This document shows, one piece after another, positions 18,407 to 27,027 of a stretch of 64,000 nt of DNA. The first letter of the stretch is position 1; each line of letters starts with the position of its first letter. Both the position numbers and the translations under genes were made by a program. This DNA comes from RPRB01 sp035519675 (GTDB taxonomy: Bacteria; Myxococcota; Myxococcia; Myxococcales; Myxococcaceae), in the NCBI GenBank assembly GCA_035519675.1, contig DATIWB010000077.1:1-64000 (forward strand), given 5' to 3'. A model generated the notes under the pieces. The model had not been told where the DNA came from. It worked only from the letters and a program-made list of their open reading frames with translations, and ran no database searches.

Positions 18407-18487
18407 GGCGCGAACTTGCCCCGGGAGGCCGCCCGGAGGGAAGGGGCATCGCCTTCGCCGGCCGCGCTGCTAGCGTTCCCGGCGCTG

Positions 18488-20062
18488 ATGGACCGCGCAC
18501 GCAGCCTCGACCGGCTCAGGGACCCCTTCGACGTGGCCATCATCGGCGGTGGCGCCACCGGACTGGGCGCGGCCGTGGAGGCGGCGGCCCGTGGATACCG
18601 GACGGTGCTCCTGGAGGCCCGGGACTTCGCCCAGGGCACCTCCAGCCGCTCGACCAAGCTGGTCCACGGCGGCGTCCGCTACCTGGCCCAGGGCAACGTG
18701 GGGCTGGTCCGCGAGGCGCTGCTCGAGCGGGGCCGGCTCCGGCGAAACGCGCCGCACCTGGTGGGGGATCTGGAGTTCGTCGTCCCGGCGTACGCCTGGT
18801 GGTCCGGCCCGTACTACGGCGTCGGGCTCAAGCTGTACGACGTGCTCGCCGGGCGGCATCGACTGGGCACGAGCCAGCTGCTCTCCCGGGCCCAGGTGCT
18901 GGAGCGCATCCCCACCCTCGAGCCCGATCAGCTCAAGGGCGGCGTCCGCTACTTCGACGGGCAGTTCGACGACGCGCGGCTGGCGGTGTCGCTGGCCCTC
19001 ACCGCGGACGACCTCGGCGCGGTGCTGGTGAATCACGCCAGCGTGACCGGACTCTTGAAGGCCGGTGACCGGGTACGCGGTGTGCGGGTGCACGACGAGG
19101 AGTCCGGGCGCGAGCACGAGGTACACGCGCGGGTGGTGGTCAACGCCACCGGCGTCTTCGCCGACGCGATTCGCCGCATGGACGAGCCGGGGGTGCCTCC
19201 GCTGGTCGCGCCGTCGCAGGGCGTCCATCTGGTCCTGCCTGACGCGTTCCTCCCGGGCGCCCACGCGCTGATGATTCCCCGGACCGACGACGGGCGGGTG
19301 CTCTTCGTCGTCCCCTGGCACAAGCGGGCGCTGGTCGGGACGACGGACACCCCGGTCCCGGAGGTGAGCGTCGAGCCACGGGCGCTGGACGAGGAGGTCT
19401 CGTTCCTCCTCGAGCACGCGGCGCGCTACCTGACCCGGGACCCGTGCCCGGAGGACGTCCTCAGCGTCTACGCCGGGCTCCGGCCGCTGGTCCGGACCGA
19501 GGGTGCGGAGCGGACCGCCTCGCTCAGCCGCGACCACAGCGTCTTCGAGAGCCCGAGCGGCCTGGTGACCATCGTCGGCGGAAAGTGGACCACCTACCGG
19601 CGCATGGGCGAGGACGTGGTGGACCACGCGGCGCGGGTGGCAGGGCTCCCCCCGCGCCCCTCGCCCACCGCCGAGCTCAGACTGCACGGCGCGCCGGCGG
19701 ACGAGCAGGTCGAGCGCTCCGCGGTGGGAACACCGAGCGAGATGCTCGCTGCCTACGGCACCGATGCGGACCTGGTGCGCGCGCTCGCCGAGTCAGATCC
19801 GGAGCTCGCCGTCCCGATGCACCCCCGGCTGCCGTACCTCATGTGCGAGGTGGCCTGGGCGGTGCGAGAGGAGATGGCCCGCTCGGTCGAGGACGTGCTC
19901 TCCCGGCGCACCCGGGCGCTGGTGCTCGATGCGCGCGCCGCGCTGGAGTGCGCTCCGGAGGTGGCCCGGGTCATCGCCCGCGAGTTGGGCCGCGACGAGG
20001 CGTGGGTCCGGTCCGAGGTCTCGGCCTTCGAGCGGCGGGCGCGGGAGAGCCTGCTCGACTGA
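18488..20062 (+). CDS. glpD: FAD-dependent glycerol-3-phosphate dehydrogenase/oxidase
   Basis: 524 residues. FAD site FDVAIIGGGATGLGAAVEAA at about 17-36, the GlpD signature STKLVHGGVRYL, the substrate-site region PWHKRALVGTTDTP, and the helical C-terminal DAO domain (DVLSRRTRALVLDARAALE). Length matches GlpD. It oxidises sn-glycerol-3-phosphate to dihydroxyacetone phosphate and passes electrons to quinone at the inner membrane. ATG 18488 is chosen because it leaves a normal short lead before the FAD motif. No glpF or glpK neighbour is present. Confidence 0.93.
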   Translation: MDRARSLDRLRDPFDVAIIGGGATGLGAAVEAAARGYRTVLLEARDFAQGTSSRSTKLVHGGVRYLAQGNVGLVREALLERGRLRRNAPHLVGDLEFVVPAYAWWSGPYYGVGLKLYDVLAGRHRLGTSQLLSRAQVLERIPTLEPDQLKGGVRYFDGQFDDARLAVSLALTADDLGAVLVNHASVTGLLKAGDRVRGVRVHDEESGREHEVHARVVVNATGVFADAIRRMDEPGVPPLVAPSQGVHLVLPDAFLPGAHALMIPRTDDGRVLFVVPWHKRALVGTTDTPVPEVSVEPRALDEEVSFLLEHAARYLTRDPCPEDVLSVYAGLRPLVRTEGAERTASLSRDHSVFESPSGLVTIVGGKWTTYRRMGEDVVDHAARVAGLPPRPSPTAELRLHGAPADEQVERSAVGTPSEMLAAYGTDADLVRALAESDPELAVPMHPRLPYLMCEVAWAVREEMARSVEDVLSRRTRALVLDARAALECAPEVARVIARELGRDEAWVRSEVSAFERRARESLLD

Positions 20063-20076
20063 CACAGAGGTCCGGC

Positions 20077-21378
20077 TCAGGCGGCCGCGTCCACCACCGA
20101 CCGCAGCGCGGCCTCCACCCGGGGGAGGACCTCCCGGATCTCCGCCTCGGACACCGCGCCCACGCTGCAGCGGAACCATCCGCTCTCGTCCTGGAGCCCG
20201 AAGGCCTGGAAGGGAACCACCGCGAACCCCGCCCGCTCGAGCAGCAGCTTCCGGATGTCCTCGTTGCTCTGGATGCCGCCGCGGCCGATGAGGTCGAAGC
20301 GCACCGAGAGGTAGATGGCTCCCTGCGGGGGGATGTCGCTCACCGGCAGCCCCCGGGCACGGATCTCCATCAGCCCGTGGTGGAGCGTCTGGAGCCGCGA
20401 CTCGACGCCCCGGCGCATCTCCGCGAGGTAGCGCTCCCTCGCCGTCACGTCGTCGAGGAACCGCGCCGAGGCCACCTGCTCGGCCCGGGGGGCCCAGGCG
20501 CCGGTGTGGCCGATGAGGTCCTTCATCCGCGAGATGATGGACGGCGGCCCCACCCCCCACCCCACCCGGACGCCGGTGGCGGCGAAGGCCTTGGAGATGC
20601 CGTCGACGAACACGGTGTACGGCGCCATCTCCGGGACCAGCCCCACCGGGGTCACGTGCTTCGCCGTGCCGTAGGTCAGCACCCAGTAGATCTGGTCGTA
20701 CATCACGATGACCGGCGGGCGCGCGGCGTGCTTCCGCTCGAGGTTCTCCTCCACCACCGCCTCGCACAGCGCCTTGAGCTGCTCCGGAGCGAACATCGTC
20801 CCGGTGGGGTTGAGGGGGCTGCCCAGGCAGAGCAGCCGGGCGCGCGGCAGGTACGGGCGGACCTGATCCACGGTGGGCATGAAGCCCTTCTCCGGGTCGG
20901 TGGGCACCACCGCGCCCTTCGCGCCCACCATGTAGACGTAGTAGTGGTTGTTCCAGCTGGGCACCGGGTAGACGACCACCTCCCCGACGTCGACCACGCT
21001 GCGGAACGTCCCGTAGACGACGGGGCGCGCCCCGCTGGCGATGACGATGCTCTCCAGCGGGTACTGCAGCCCGAGGCTCCGGGCGTAGAAGCGCTGCACC
21101 GCCTGGCGCAGCTCGGGCATCCCGTCTGCCGGCGGGTAGTTGGTCTCGCCCGCCCGGAGTGCCTCACCGATCAGCTCGCGCAGCGCGACGGGGATGGGGA
21201 ACTCGCGGGGGCTGAAGTCGCCCACGGTGAGGTTGCAGACCTTCTGCCCCTTCGCCACCAGGGCGCGGATCTCTGCGGCGACCTTGAGGATCTCGCTCCC
21301 CATCAGCCCCCGGGCCATGCCGCTGACGGTGTCCGGGTCCCGCGGGTGCCCCAGGGTGTCGTTCAGGTCGAGAGCCAC
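20077..21378 (-). CDS. class I/II PLP-dependent aminotransferase
   Basis: 433 residues. Fold-type I aminotransferase features: NYPPADGMPELRQAV near the N-terminus, SPLNPTGTMF, the aspartate in YDQIYW that contacts the PLP ring nitrogen, Schiff-base lysine in DGISKAFAATGVRVGW, and a C-terminal arginine (WFRCSVG) for the substrate carboxylate. Similar to aspartate or aromatic aminotransferases, but the amino-acid substrate cannot be assigned. Convergent with glpD (14-base gap); standalone. Confidence 0.85.
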   Translation of the reverse strand: MALDLNDTLGHPRDPDTVSGMARGLMGSEILKVAAEIRALVAKGQKVCNLTVGDFSPREFPIPVALRELIGEALRAGETNYPPADGMPELRQAVQRFYARSLGLQYPLESIVIASGARPVVYGTFRSVVDVGEVVVYPVPSWNNHYYVYMVGAKGAVVPTDPEKGFMPTVDQVRPYLPRARLLCLGSPLNPTGTMFAPEQLKALCEAVVEENLERKHAARPPVIVMYDQIYWVLTYGTAKHVTPVGLVPEMAPYTVFVDGISKAFAATGVRVGWGVGPPSIISRMKDLIGHTGAWAPRAEQVASARFLDDVTARERYLAEMRRGVESRLQTLHHGLMEIRARGLPVSDIPPQGAIYLSVRFDLIGRGGIQSNEDIRKLLLERAGFAVVPFQAFGLQDESGWFRCSVGAVSEAEIREVLPRVEAALRSVVDAAA

Positions 21379-21464
21379 GTCGCGTCCTCCGGGGTCCCCC
21401 TTACCGGAGCCCGAGGGGAGGGCGCCAGCACAGTCGCCAGCGAGCCGTCTGAAGCCCTGGCTGC

Positions 21465-21824
21465 TCAGGGCGACGGTTTCCGGACGCCGGGGGCGTACTT
21501 CACCACCCGGACCTTCTCCATCGTCACCAATCCCTCGCCCACCATCTCGTCGAGGATGGGGAGCAGCCGCTCGACGTGCTCGGGCGTGTCCACCAGCTCC
21601 AGGACCATCGGCAGATCCTCGCTCAGCCGGAGGATGTGAGTGGTGTGGACCACGCTGCGCGCGCCGAACCCGGCGACGCCGCGGAGGACCGTGACCCCGG
21701 CCGCTCCCTCCTTCCGCAGCCGCTCGAGGAGCGCCAGGTGCAGCGGACGGCCGTGCCAGAGGTCCGATTCTCCGAGGAAGATCCGGAGGAGCGTCTGCTC
21801 GCCCTCGAGTACCCGGTGACCCAT
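21465..21824 (-). CDS. DUF190 (PII-like) protein associated with CrcB
   Basis: 119 residues, DUF190: GEQTLLRIFLGESDLWHGRP at the N-terminus and the HTTHILRLSEDLPMVLELVD region, a ferredoxin-like PII-type fold. The family is repeatedly found next to crcB, as here, and is presumed to act in fluoride efflux regulation. The gene follows crcB by three bases. Confidence 0.9.
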   Translation of the reverse strand: MGHRVLEGEQTLLRIFLGESDLWHGRPLHLALLERLRKEGAAGVTVLRGVAGFGARSVVHTTHILRLSEDLPMVLELVDTPEHVERLLPILDEMVGEGLVTMEKVRVVKYAPGVRKPSP

Positions 21825-21827
21825 GTC

Positions 21828-22208
21828 TCAGCCTCCTGCCAGCGCACGTCCTGCCGCGAGGCCCACCGCTCCGGCGGCGAGGCAGCCGAGCACGGTCGCG
21901 GCCAGGTTCAAACCGCCGAGCCCGTACGCCCGCTGGTTCAGCAGCGCCAGCGTCTCGTAGTTGAACGACGAGTAGGTGGTGAACCCGCCCATGATGCCGG
22001 TGGTGAGAAAGATGCGGAGCTCGAGCGAGACCGCGGTCCCGCTCAGGGCGACGTGCATCACCAGGGAGATGAGGAACGAGCCGGTGAGGTTGACCAGGAG
22101 CGTGCCCCAGGGGAACGCCGACCCGAGCAGCTGGGCGGCCAGCGCGCCCACCCCGTAGCGCGCCACCGAGCCGATGGCTCCGCCCAGCGCCACCAGCGCC
22201 ACCCGCAT
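21828..22208 (-). CDS. crcB: fluoride efflux channel CrcB/Fluc
   Basis: 126 residues, four membrane segments. Diagnostic motifs: GGAIGSVARYGVG at the N-terminus, GTLLVNLTGSFLISL with the conserved Asn, and GIMGGFTTYSSFNYET, which holds the Phe-box and central Na+ site. Functions as a dual-topology dimer exporting F-. The ATG overlaps the stop of the M64 peptidase gene by one base (TGATG), so it is translationally coupled to an unrelated enzyme. I see no fluoride riboswitch in front of the operon. Confidence 0.93.
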   Translation of the reverse strand: MRVALVALGGAIGSVARYGVGALAAQLLGSAFPWGTLLVNLTGSFLISLVMHVALSGTAVSLELRIFLTTGIMGGFTTYSSFNYETLALLNQRAYGLGGLNLAATVLGCLAAGAVGLAAGRALAGG

Positions 22209-23608
22209 CACCGGGCCGGGCCCTTCACGTAGAGGTCGATGATGCGGGAGAGGGCCGCCTGGCACACGCGGCAGAACGGCACCTCGTCGCGGGTGAACAT
22301 GATGCAGTCTTCCTCGGGCCGGAAGTACCCGCGGGACTCGTACATCGCGCCCTCGAAGGAGCCCACCTTGCCCGAGTATCGATCGGTCCCGAGCATGCGG
22401 GTCACCTCGGTCTTCTCCCGGGTGAAGAGCGAGTCCATCTCCGACTCCGGACGGCGGTCGGCGCGGATCTTCTTTCGCTCCACCTGGATGGCGCGGCTCG
22501 TGAATTCGAACTCCTCCTTGCGCCAGGGGGTGGGGATGGGCGTCCCGGGCGAGATCAGCCCCTTCCACTTCAGCTGCGCCGGGTCCTTCAGCGCGGTGAC
22601 GTTGGGCTCCCAGGGCTCGGTCCGGTCGGGAGCGGGGAGGGAAGGGGCGTCCGAGGTGTAGTACTCGTCGGCCAGCCCGGCGAAGTGGTGCCCGAACTCG
22701 TGCACGAAGACGTACGGCGACCAGAACGAGTCGGCGGCCACGGTGCTGTACAGCCCGAAGATGCCCCCGCCGCCGTAGGTGTTGCCGTTGACCAGGATCT
22801 CCACGAACTCGTAGGGGGCGAACGAGGCCACGTCGCGAAAGGAGCGGTTGTCGAAGGTGAGGACGTACCGTTCGCTCCCGAACGCGTCGTAGGTCGCGCC
22901 GATGCGGCTGCGGCGGTGGATGCCGGTGGAGGGCCGCGAGATGCCGGGCTCGCGCGACTCGGGGCAGAGGCCCCAGACGTTGAAGTCTTGCTTACGCTCC
23001 TTGAACGGTGACTGCGAGAAGAGGATCGAGACCAGCCGCCGGGCATCCTTCTCGAACTTGCCCCGCTGCGCGCGGGTGTAGCCGTCACCCAGGATGAGCA
23101 CGTCCACCTTCGACTCGGAAGGGCCGGACCTCACGAGAGGGATGAGCGGGCCGGGGCTGTCGGGGGCGGCATCGCTCACCGTCTGGTCCTTCGGGTCGAC
23201 CTTGAAGGTCCACACCGGGACGAAGGCGTTGGCCCGGTCACGCTTTTCCAGCGTCACCTCCACCGGGCCGGCGGGCCTCGGGAAGCGGAGCGATTCCTCG
23301 AAGGTGCGCGCCCGCTCCTTGGCCTCCTGGGTGTCCTCCCACTCGCCGAAGATGGAGCTGAACCCGCGTGAGTAGAGGAGGTCCTTGCTCGTCCCGTCGC
23401 GGACCAGGAACCGGTACTTGCCCGAGTCCGTGTCGTCGATGGGCCGGGCGGGGTTCCCCGGCCAGGGCAGCGGCTCCACGATGAGCCGGTCGAGGCTGAA
23501 GATCTCCTTTCCCGCGCTGCCGGTGTGGAAGTAGTCGATCCGGAACGTGCGGGCTGGCGCGGCGATGGCGGTGCCGGAGACGAGCAGCAGCAGAGCGGCG
23601 AAGCCCAT
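22208..23608 (-). CDS. secreted M64-family (IgA-protease-like) zinc metallopeptidase
   Basis: 466 residues. Signal peptide MGFAALLLLVSGTAIAAP from the ATG at 23608, chosen because it begins exactly at the signal; the open frame extends to 23752 without a credible start. The M64 motif is VFVHEFGHHFAGLADEYY, with HExxH and a downstream Asp as zinc ligands; an upstream VLILGDGYT segment is also characteristic of M64. A CxxC pair near the C-terminus (PFCRVCQ) may be structural. Likely a secreted protease. It leads the operon with crcB and DUF190. Confidence 0.9.
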   Translation of the reverse strand: MGFAALLLLVSGTAIAAPARTFRIDYFHTGSAGKEIFSLDRLIVEPLPWPGNPARPIDDTDSGKYRFLVRDGTSKDLLYSRGFSSIFGEWEDTQEAKERARTFEESLRFPRPAGPVEVTLEKRDRANAFVPVWTFKVDPKDQTVSDAAPDSPGPLIPLVRSGPSESKVDVLILGDGYTRAQRGKFEKDARRLVSILFSQSPFKERKQDFNVWGLCPESREPGISRPSTGIHRRSRIGATYDAFGSERYVLTFDNRSFRDVASFAPYEFVEILVNGNTYGGGGIFGLYSTVAADSFWSPYVFVHEFGHHFAGLADEYYTSDAPSLPAPDRTEPWEPNVTALKDPAQLKWKGLISPGTPIPTPWRKEEFEFTSRAIQVERKKIRADRRPESEMDSLFTREKTEVTRMLGTDRYSGKVGSFEGAMYESRGYFRPEEDCIMFTRDEVPFCRVCQAALSRIIDLYVKGPAR

Positions 23609-23795
23609 GAGAGCGCGGGACCATAGGGCAGGTGCGCCGGGCTCGCACCTCCGGTCAGGGCGCACCGGTGAATCTCCGCTGGCGTGCGCTCGGTCCGCCC
23701 GGACCGACTCCCGAGACCCGTTCCGTCGGCCCTTCCCCCGAGGCGGTGTCACAGAGGTTGCGGTCCGTCGTGGTCAGCCGGGCGGGGGGGGGGAC

Positions 23796-23824
23796 TTGAC
23801 AAAAAGAACGACCGTTCGTATTAA
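23796..23824 (+). promoter_or_regulatory. sigma-70-type promoter with embedded palindromic operator (TetR gene)
   Basis: TTGACA (23796-23801), exactly 17 bases, then TATTAA (23819-23824). The spacer holds GAACG-AC-CGTTC (23806-23817), an inverted repeat that also occurs 680 bases downstream in front of the hydrolase. AT-rich and out of character for this GC-rich DNA. The -10 box overlaps the predicted ATG at 23824. Confidence 0.8.
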
Positions 23825-23832
23825 TGCTCCCC

Positions 23833-24429
23833 GTGAGCAAGGGCGAGGAAACCCGGTCGCGCATCCTGCGCCACGCCTCCAGCGTGGCGAGCCGTGACGG
23901 CATCGAGGGGCTGAGCATCGGCGAGCTGGCCGCGGCGCTGGAGATGTCGAAGAGCGGGCTGTTCGCCCACTTCGGCAGCAAGGAGGAGCTGCAGGTCGCG
24001 GTCCTCCGGGCCTCGGCGGCAGACTTCGAGGAGAAGGTCGTCCGCCCCGCGTTGCAGCAGCCACGCGGCGCGCCGCGGCTCCGTACCCTCTTCGAGCTCT
24101 GGCTGAAATGGGCCTTCACGCCCGAGGCCGCCGGCGGATGCATCTTCGCCGCCGCCTCCTTCGAGCTGGACGATCGACCCGGACCGGTGCGCGACTACCT
24201 CGTCGGCGAGGAGAAGCGGCTGCTCGAGCTTCTCTCCCGCTCGGCCCGGCTCGGGGTCGAGTCGGGCGTGTTTCGGGCCGACCTCGACTGCGACCTGCTC
24301 GCCTTCCAGATCCACGGCCTGATGCTGGGCTTCCACCACGCGCGGCGCCTTCTCCGCCTGCGCACCGCCGAGAGCATGGCCCGGCGGTCCTTCGAGCAGC
24401 TGCTGGCGCAGGCTTTGCCCGCGAGCTGA
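23833..24429 (+). CDS. TetR/AcrR-family transcriptional repressor
   Basis: 198 residues from GTG 23833 (MSKGEETRSRI); a start at ATG 23824 would add three residues but lies inside the -10 box of the promoter just upstream. N-terminal helix-turn-helix about residues 8-55 (GLSIGELAAALEMSKSGLFAHFGSKEEL); the remaining helices form the ligand domain with Phe/Trp-rich lining (ELWLKWAF, CIFAAASFELDD). Probably represses its own gene and the downstream hydrolase, since both carry the same operator. The effector is unknown, perhaps a lipid-like or ester substrate of the hydrolase. Confidence 0.88.
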   Translation: MSKGEETRSRILRHASSVASRDGIEGLSIGELAAALEMSKSGLFAHFGSKEELQVAVLRASAADFEEKVVRPALQQPRGAPRLRTLFELWLKWAFTPEAAGGCIFAAASFELDDRPGPVRDYLVGEEKRLLELLSRSARLGVESGVFRADLDCDLLAFQIHGLMLGFHHARRLLRLRTAESMARRSFEQLLAQALPAS

Positions 24430-24471
24430 CGGTTCACCTGTCGCACGCAAGGTTGCAGAGGAGGAGTTGCC

Positions 24472-25365
24472 GTGGCTCAAAATAGAACGAACGTTCGTAT
24501 CTTGTCCGGTCTGATCTCCGCAGCGGGGGTGGTGTCGCCCCGGGCGGCGGGACGGCTGGCCTTCGAGCTGTTCTGCATCACCGGGAAGCGGCGGCTGCCG
24601 CGCCTCGCTCCCCGCCCGGACGCGGTGGAACGGTTCCGCGCCGGGTCCAGGCGGGTCACCAGCTACCTGTGGCAGGGCGGCGGCCCCACCGTGGTCCTGG
24701 TCCACGGCTGGGGAGGTGGGTCCGGCGACCTCGCCGCGTTCATCGCCCCGCTGCGGGACGCCGGACGCCGGGTGGTGGCGCTCGACCTGCCGGCCCACGG
24801 ACGCTCCCCCGGGCGACGGCTGAACCTGGCCCAGGCCGCGGAGGCGGTGGAGATGTGCCTCCGCCGCGAGCCGTCGGTGGAGGCGGTCATCGCCCACTCC
24901 TTCGGCGTCCCGGCGACCGTGCTCGCCGCCGGAAAGGGCGCTCCGCTGCCGAGGGCGGTCCTCATCTCCGGCCCGGTCTCGATGGAGCCGTACCTCCAGC
25001 ACTTCGAGCAGGTGCTCCGCCTCACTCCGGGCATCCGCAGCGAGATCCGGGCGCGGGTCCGGCGCGTGCTCACCGAGGGCGGCATCGAGACGATGGAGCT
25101 CAGCGTGGTGGCGCCGCGGCTCCCCGGCCGGGCGCTGGTCGTCCACGACCGGGGCGACCGCGAGGTTCCGTTCCTCTCCGCCCAGGCGCTCCAACGCGCC
25201 TGGCCGAGAGCCGAGCTGCTCGTCACCGAGGGCCTCGGACACAGGAGGCTGCTCGCCGACCCTGCGGTCGTCGAGCGGGCGGTCCGGTTCGTGGTGGGGT
25301 GGGAGCGGACGGAGCAGGAGCAGCCGGTGGTGGCTCCGGTGCGTCGGTTCGAGCTTGCAAGCTGA
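24472..25365 (+). CDS. alpha/beta-hydrolase (lysophospholipase/esterase-like)
   Basis: 297 residues. Oxyanion region VLVHGWGGGSGDL, nucleophile elbow VIAHSFGVPA (Ser in AHSFG), catalytic Asp likely in VVHDRGDREVPF, and His in EGLGHRRLL. Family members are esterases, lipases or haloperoxidase-like; the substrate is unknown. The GTG at 24472 has an excellent ribosome site (AGAGGAGGAG, 24457-24466), so it is preferred even though a TetR-type operator (24484-24500) lies in codons 5-10. Downstream starts at 24529 or 24532 are the alternatives. Confidence 0.85.
   Translation: MAQNRTNVRILSGLISAAGVVSPRAAGRLAFELFCITGKRRLPRLAPRPDAVERFRAGSRRVTSYLWQGGGPTVVLVHGWGGGSGDLAAFIAPLRDAGRRVVALDLPAHGRSPGRRLNLAQAAEAVEMCLRREPSVEAVIAHSFGVPATVLAAGKGAPLPRAVLISGPVSMEPYLQHFEQVLRLTPGIRSEIRARVRRVLTEGGIETMELSVVAPRLPGRALVVHDRGDREVPFLSAQALQRAWPRAELLVTEGLGHRRLLADPAVVERAVRFVVGWERTEQEQPVVAPVRRFELAS
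24484..24500. promoter_or_regulatory. second TetR-type operator, inside the hydrolase 5' coding region
   Basis: AGAACGAACGTTCGTAT; its core ACGAACGTTCGT (24487-24498) is a perfect 12-base palindrome. It matches the operator in the tetR promoter at 16 of 17 positions (23805-23821). A poor -10-like TATCTT follows at 24498-24503. Binding here would block elongation or a weak internal promoter. Confidence 0.7.
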
Positions 25366-25473
25366 GCCGCTCGGTGTGCTGCCGCGGGGCTCGAGGGTCG
25401 GAGCGGGTGGGTCGATCCTCCGGTGGGTTGGACCGCGGGTGATGTGGCCGGTGGGAGTCGGGCGCGCTGGCCG

Positions 25474-26043
25474 TCACTCGATCCGGGTCTGGTCGCTGAT
25501 CCAGTTCACCTCCCAGCTCTTCCCGCCGTCGTCCGAGAAGGCCTGCTCGAAGTGCGCCGACGTCCGGGTGATGCCCGACCAGACGTAGCGGACGAGAATG
25601 GTCCGCCCCTCCCAGACCTCCTGGTCGTAGAACTCGCCGCGGCCGTCCCGGAACTCGCCCACCGTCGGCACCCCGAAGGACGCGCCCTTCCGGGTCGCCC
25701 AGTTCAGCGACCACTGCCGCGCGCTCGGCGAGTACATCCGGAGCGTGATCGCCTCGATGCGACCCTCCGGCCCGTCCACCTGGAGCTCGTCCAGGTTCCC
25801 CGCCCCGCTCCAGAACGGACGGCACGCCGACGTGCCGGACAGCTCCACCCACTCCGTCGAGCCGTGGAGCGGTGCTTTCAGCTTCCGGATCCGGATCTTC
25901 CACCGGCCATGCGCGAAGTCGAAGTCGTGCTGGCCGTCCCGAACCGCGGCCGGGGGCGCGGGCTCGGCGAGGGCCGCGGTGGACGACGAAAGCACCAGCA
26001 GGACCAGGAGGTCGACACGGCGAGATTGTCGGGCGAGGGTCAT
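25474..26043 (-). CDS. secreted protein, DUF1579-like (tentative)
   Basis: 189 residues from ATG 26043 with a signal-type N-terminus (LLVLLVLSSSTAALAEP). The mature part starts with HDFDFAHGRWKIRIRK and continues as regular beta strands with conserved-looking aromatic positions (WSLNWATRKG, FSDDGGKSWEVNW), the style of small beta-barrel proteins such as DUF1579. Function unknown. Convergent with the hydrolase across 108 bases in which I see nothing clear. Confidence 0.65.
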   Translation of the reverse strand: MTLARQSRRVDLLVLLVLSSSTAALAEPAPPAAVRDGQHDFDFAHGRWKIRIRKLKAPLHGSTEWVELSGTSACRPFWSGAGNLDELQVDGPEGRIEAITLRMYSPSARQWSLNWATRKGASFGVPTVGEFRDGRGEFYDQEVWEGRTILVRYVWSGITRTSAHFEQAFSDDGGKSWEVNWISDQTRIE

Positions 26044-26200
26044 GCCCCGCAGGCTCACCGGTGTTTGGACTGCCTGCACGGCCAGTCCAGCCGTGAGCGA
26101 GCAGACCAGAATGGACGCGGGCGGACGACCTCCGGCCTGGCGAAGGAACAGGGTGCGCATCTCGGTTCGAGCGGAACGTCGGCGTGACTGGCCGTTCCGG

Positions 26201-26599
26201 TCACGCGCCTCGGGCGTCGTCGATCCGGTGCCCCGCCGCGCGCAGCGCATCCACCGCCCGGGACAGTGTCTCCTCCCGGACGAGCAGCAGATCGGTGTCG
26301 AACGTCGCGATGGCGAACACCGAGACCCTCGCCCCGGCCAGCGGGCCGGTCAGGGCGTGCAGCACCCCCACCTCCTGGAAATCGATGGGCCCCTCCACCT
26401 CGAGCGCCCGCCAGCCACGCTCGGCCTGCACCTCCGCCGGCACGCGCTCGTCCGCGCAGACCACGCTCAGCTCGCCCGCGCGCCGGGTGGTGGACACCAC
26501 GCCAGACCCGTCGGCCCACTCTGGAACCGGCGAGCCGCCGGACAGGCGGGCCACCGCCAGCCGTCCGGGCAGCAGGCGGAGCCGCAGGCTCTTCGCCAC
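26201..26599 (-). CDS. ACT-domain protein
   Basis: 132 residues, two ACT-like halves; the second reads DFQEVGVLHALTGPLAGARVSVFAI then FDTDLLLVREE, typical of stand-alone ACT (CASTOR-like) proteins that bind amino acids. GTG 26599 starts five bases after the DoxX stop; an in-frame GTG at 26629 would overlap DoxX. Last gene of the five-gene operon. Ligand unknown. Confidence 0.8.
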   Translation of the reverse strand: MAKSLRLRLLPGRLAVARLSGGSPVPEWADGSGVVSTTRRAGELSVVCADERVPAEVQAERGWRALEVEGPIDFQEVGVLHALTGPLAGARVSVFAIATFDTDLLLVREETLSRAVDALRAAGHRIDDARGA

Positions 26600-26604
26600 C
26601 TCGC

Positions 26605-27024
26605 TCAGCGGAAACGCCCCGTCATCCACAGGCCCACCAGCGCCACCAGGAAGTACGCGGGAATGACCGCCGCCCCGGTGTAGTCCTTGGCGATCCGCTG
26701 GCCGAAGAAGAGCGCCAGGAACGCCATCGCGGCCACGGCGATGCCCCAGAATGCGATCCGCGGCACGCCGAGCACCAGCAGCTCCACCAGCCCCACCCCG
26801 CAGAGCACGCCCGCCGTCACCTCGATGATGGTCAAGGTCACCAGCATCGGGGTCACCACGCCGCGCAGCGGGCTGCCTCCGAAGTGCTGCGTCAGCCAGC
26901 CCTGGTTGCCGCGGAAGTCGATCACCTTGTCGATGCCCGACTGGAGAAAGAGGATCGCCAGGAACAGCGTCGGCAGGGCCTGCAGCAACCAGGCGACGAA
27001 GCGGGGAGAGGACAGGGGGGGCAT
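26605..27024 (-). CDS. DoxX-family-like membrane protein
   Basis: 139 residues, four membrane segments (TLFLAILFLQSGIDKVIDF, MLVTLTIIEVTAGVLCGVGL, FWGIAVAAMAFLALFF, AYFLVALVGLWM). The FLQSGIDKVIDFRGNQGW segment in the first helix and following loop fits DoxX/DoxD-type proteins of the envelope. By family it may belong to redox or thiol stress systems. Sits three bases after the DUF885 gene. Confidence 0.75.
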   Translation of the reverse strand: MPPLSSPRFVAWLLQALPTLFLAILFLQSGIDKVIDFRGNQGWLTQHFGGSPLRGVVTPMLVTLTIIEVTAGVLCGVGLVELLVLGVPRIAFWGIAVAAMAFLALFFGQRIAKDYTGAAVIPAYFLVALVGLWMTGRFR

Positions 27025-27027
27025 GGC

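Noticed and set aside
22200..23823. Fluoride riboswitch upstream of crcB
   Set aside because: crcB is coupled to the peptidase gene and no GGNGAT-type aptamer pattern with the pseudoknot is visible in the leader.
24498..24503. TATCTT as the -10 of an internal promoter for the hydrolase
   Set aside because: No acceptable -35 at 16-18 bases; the GTG upstream has a strong ribosome site, so an internal start is not required.
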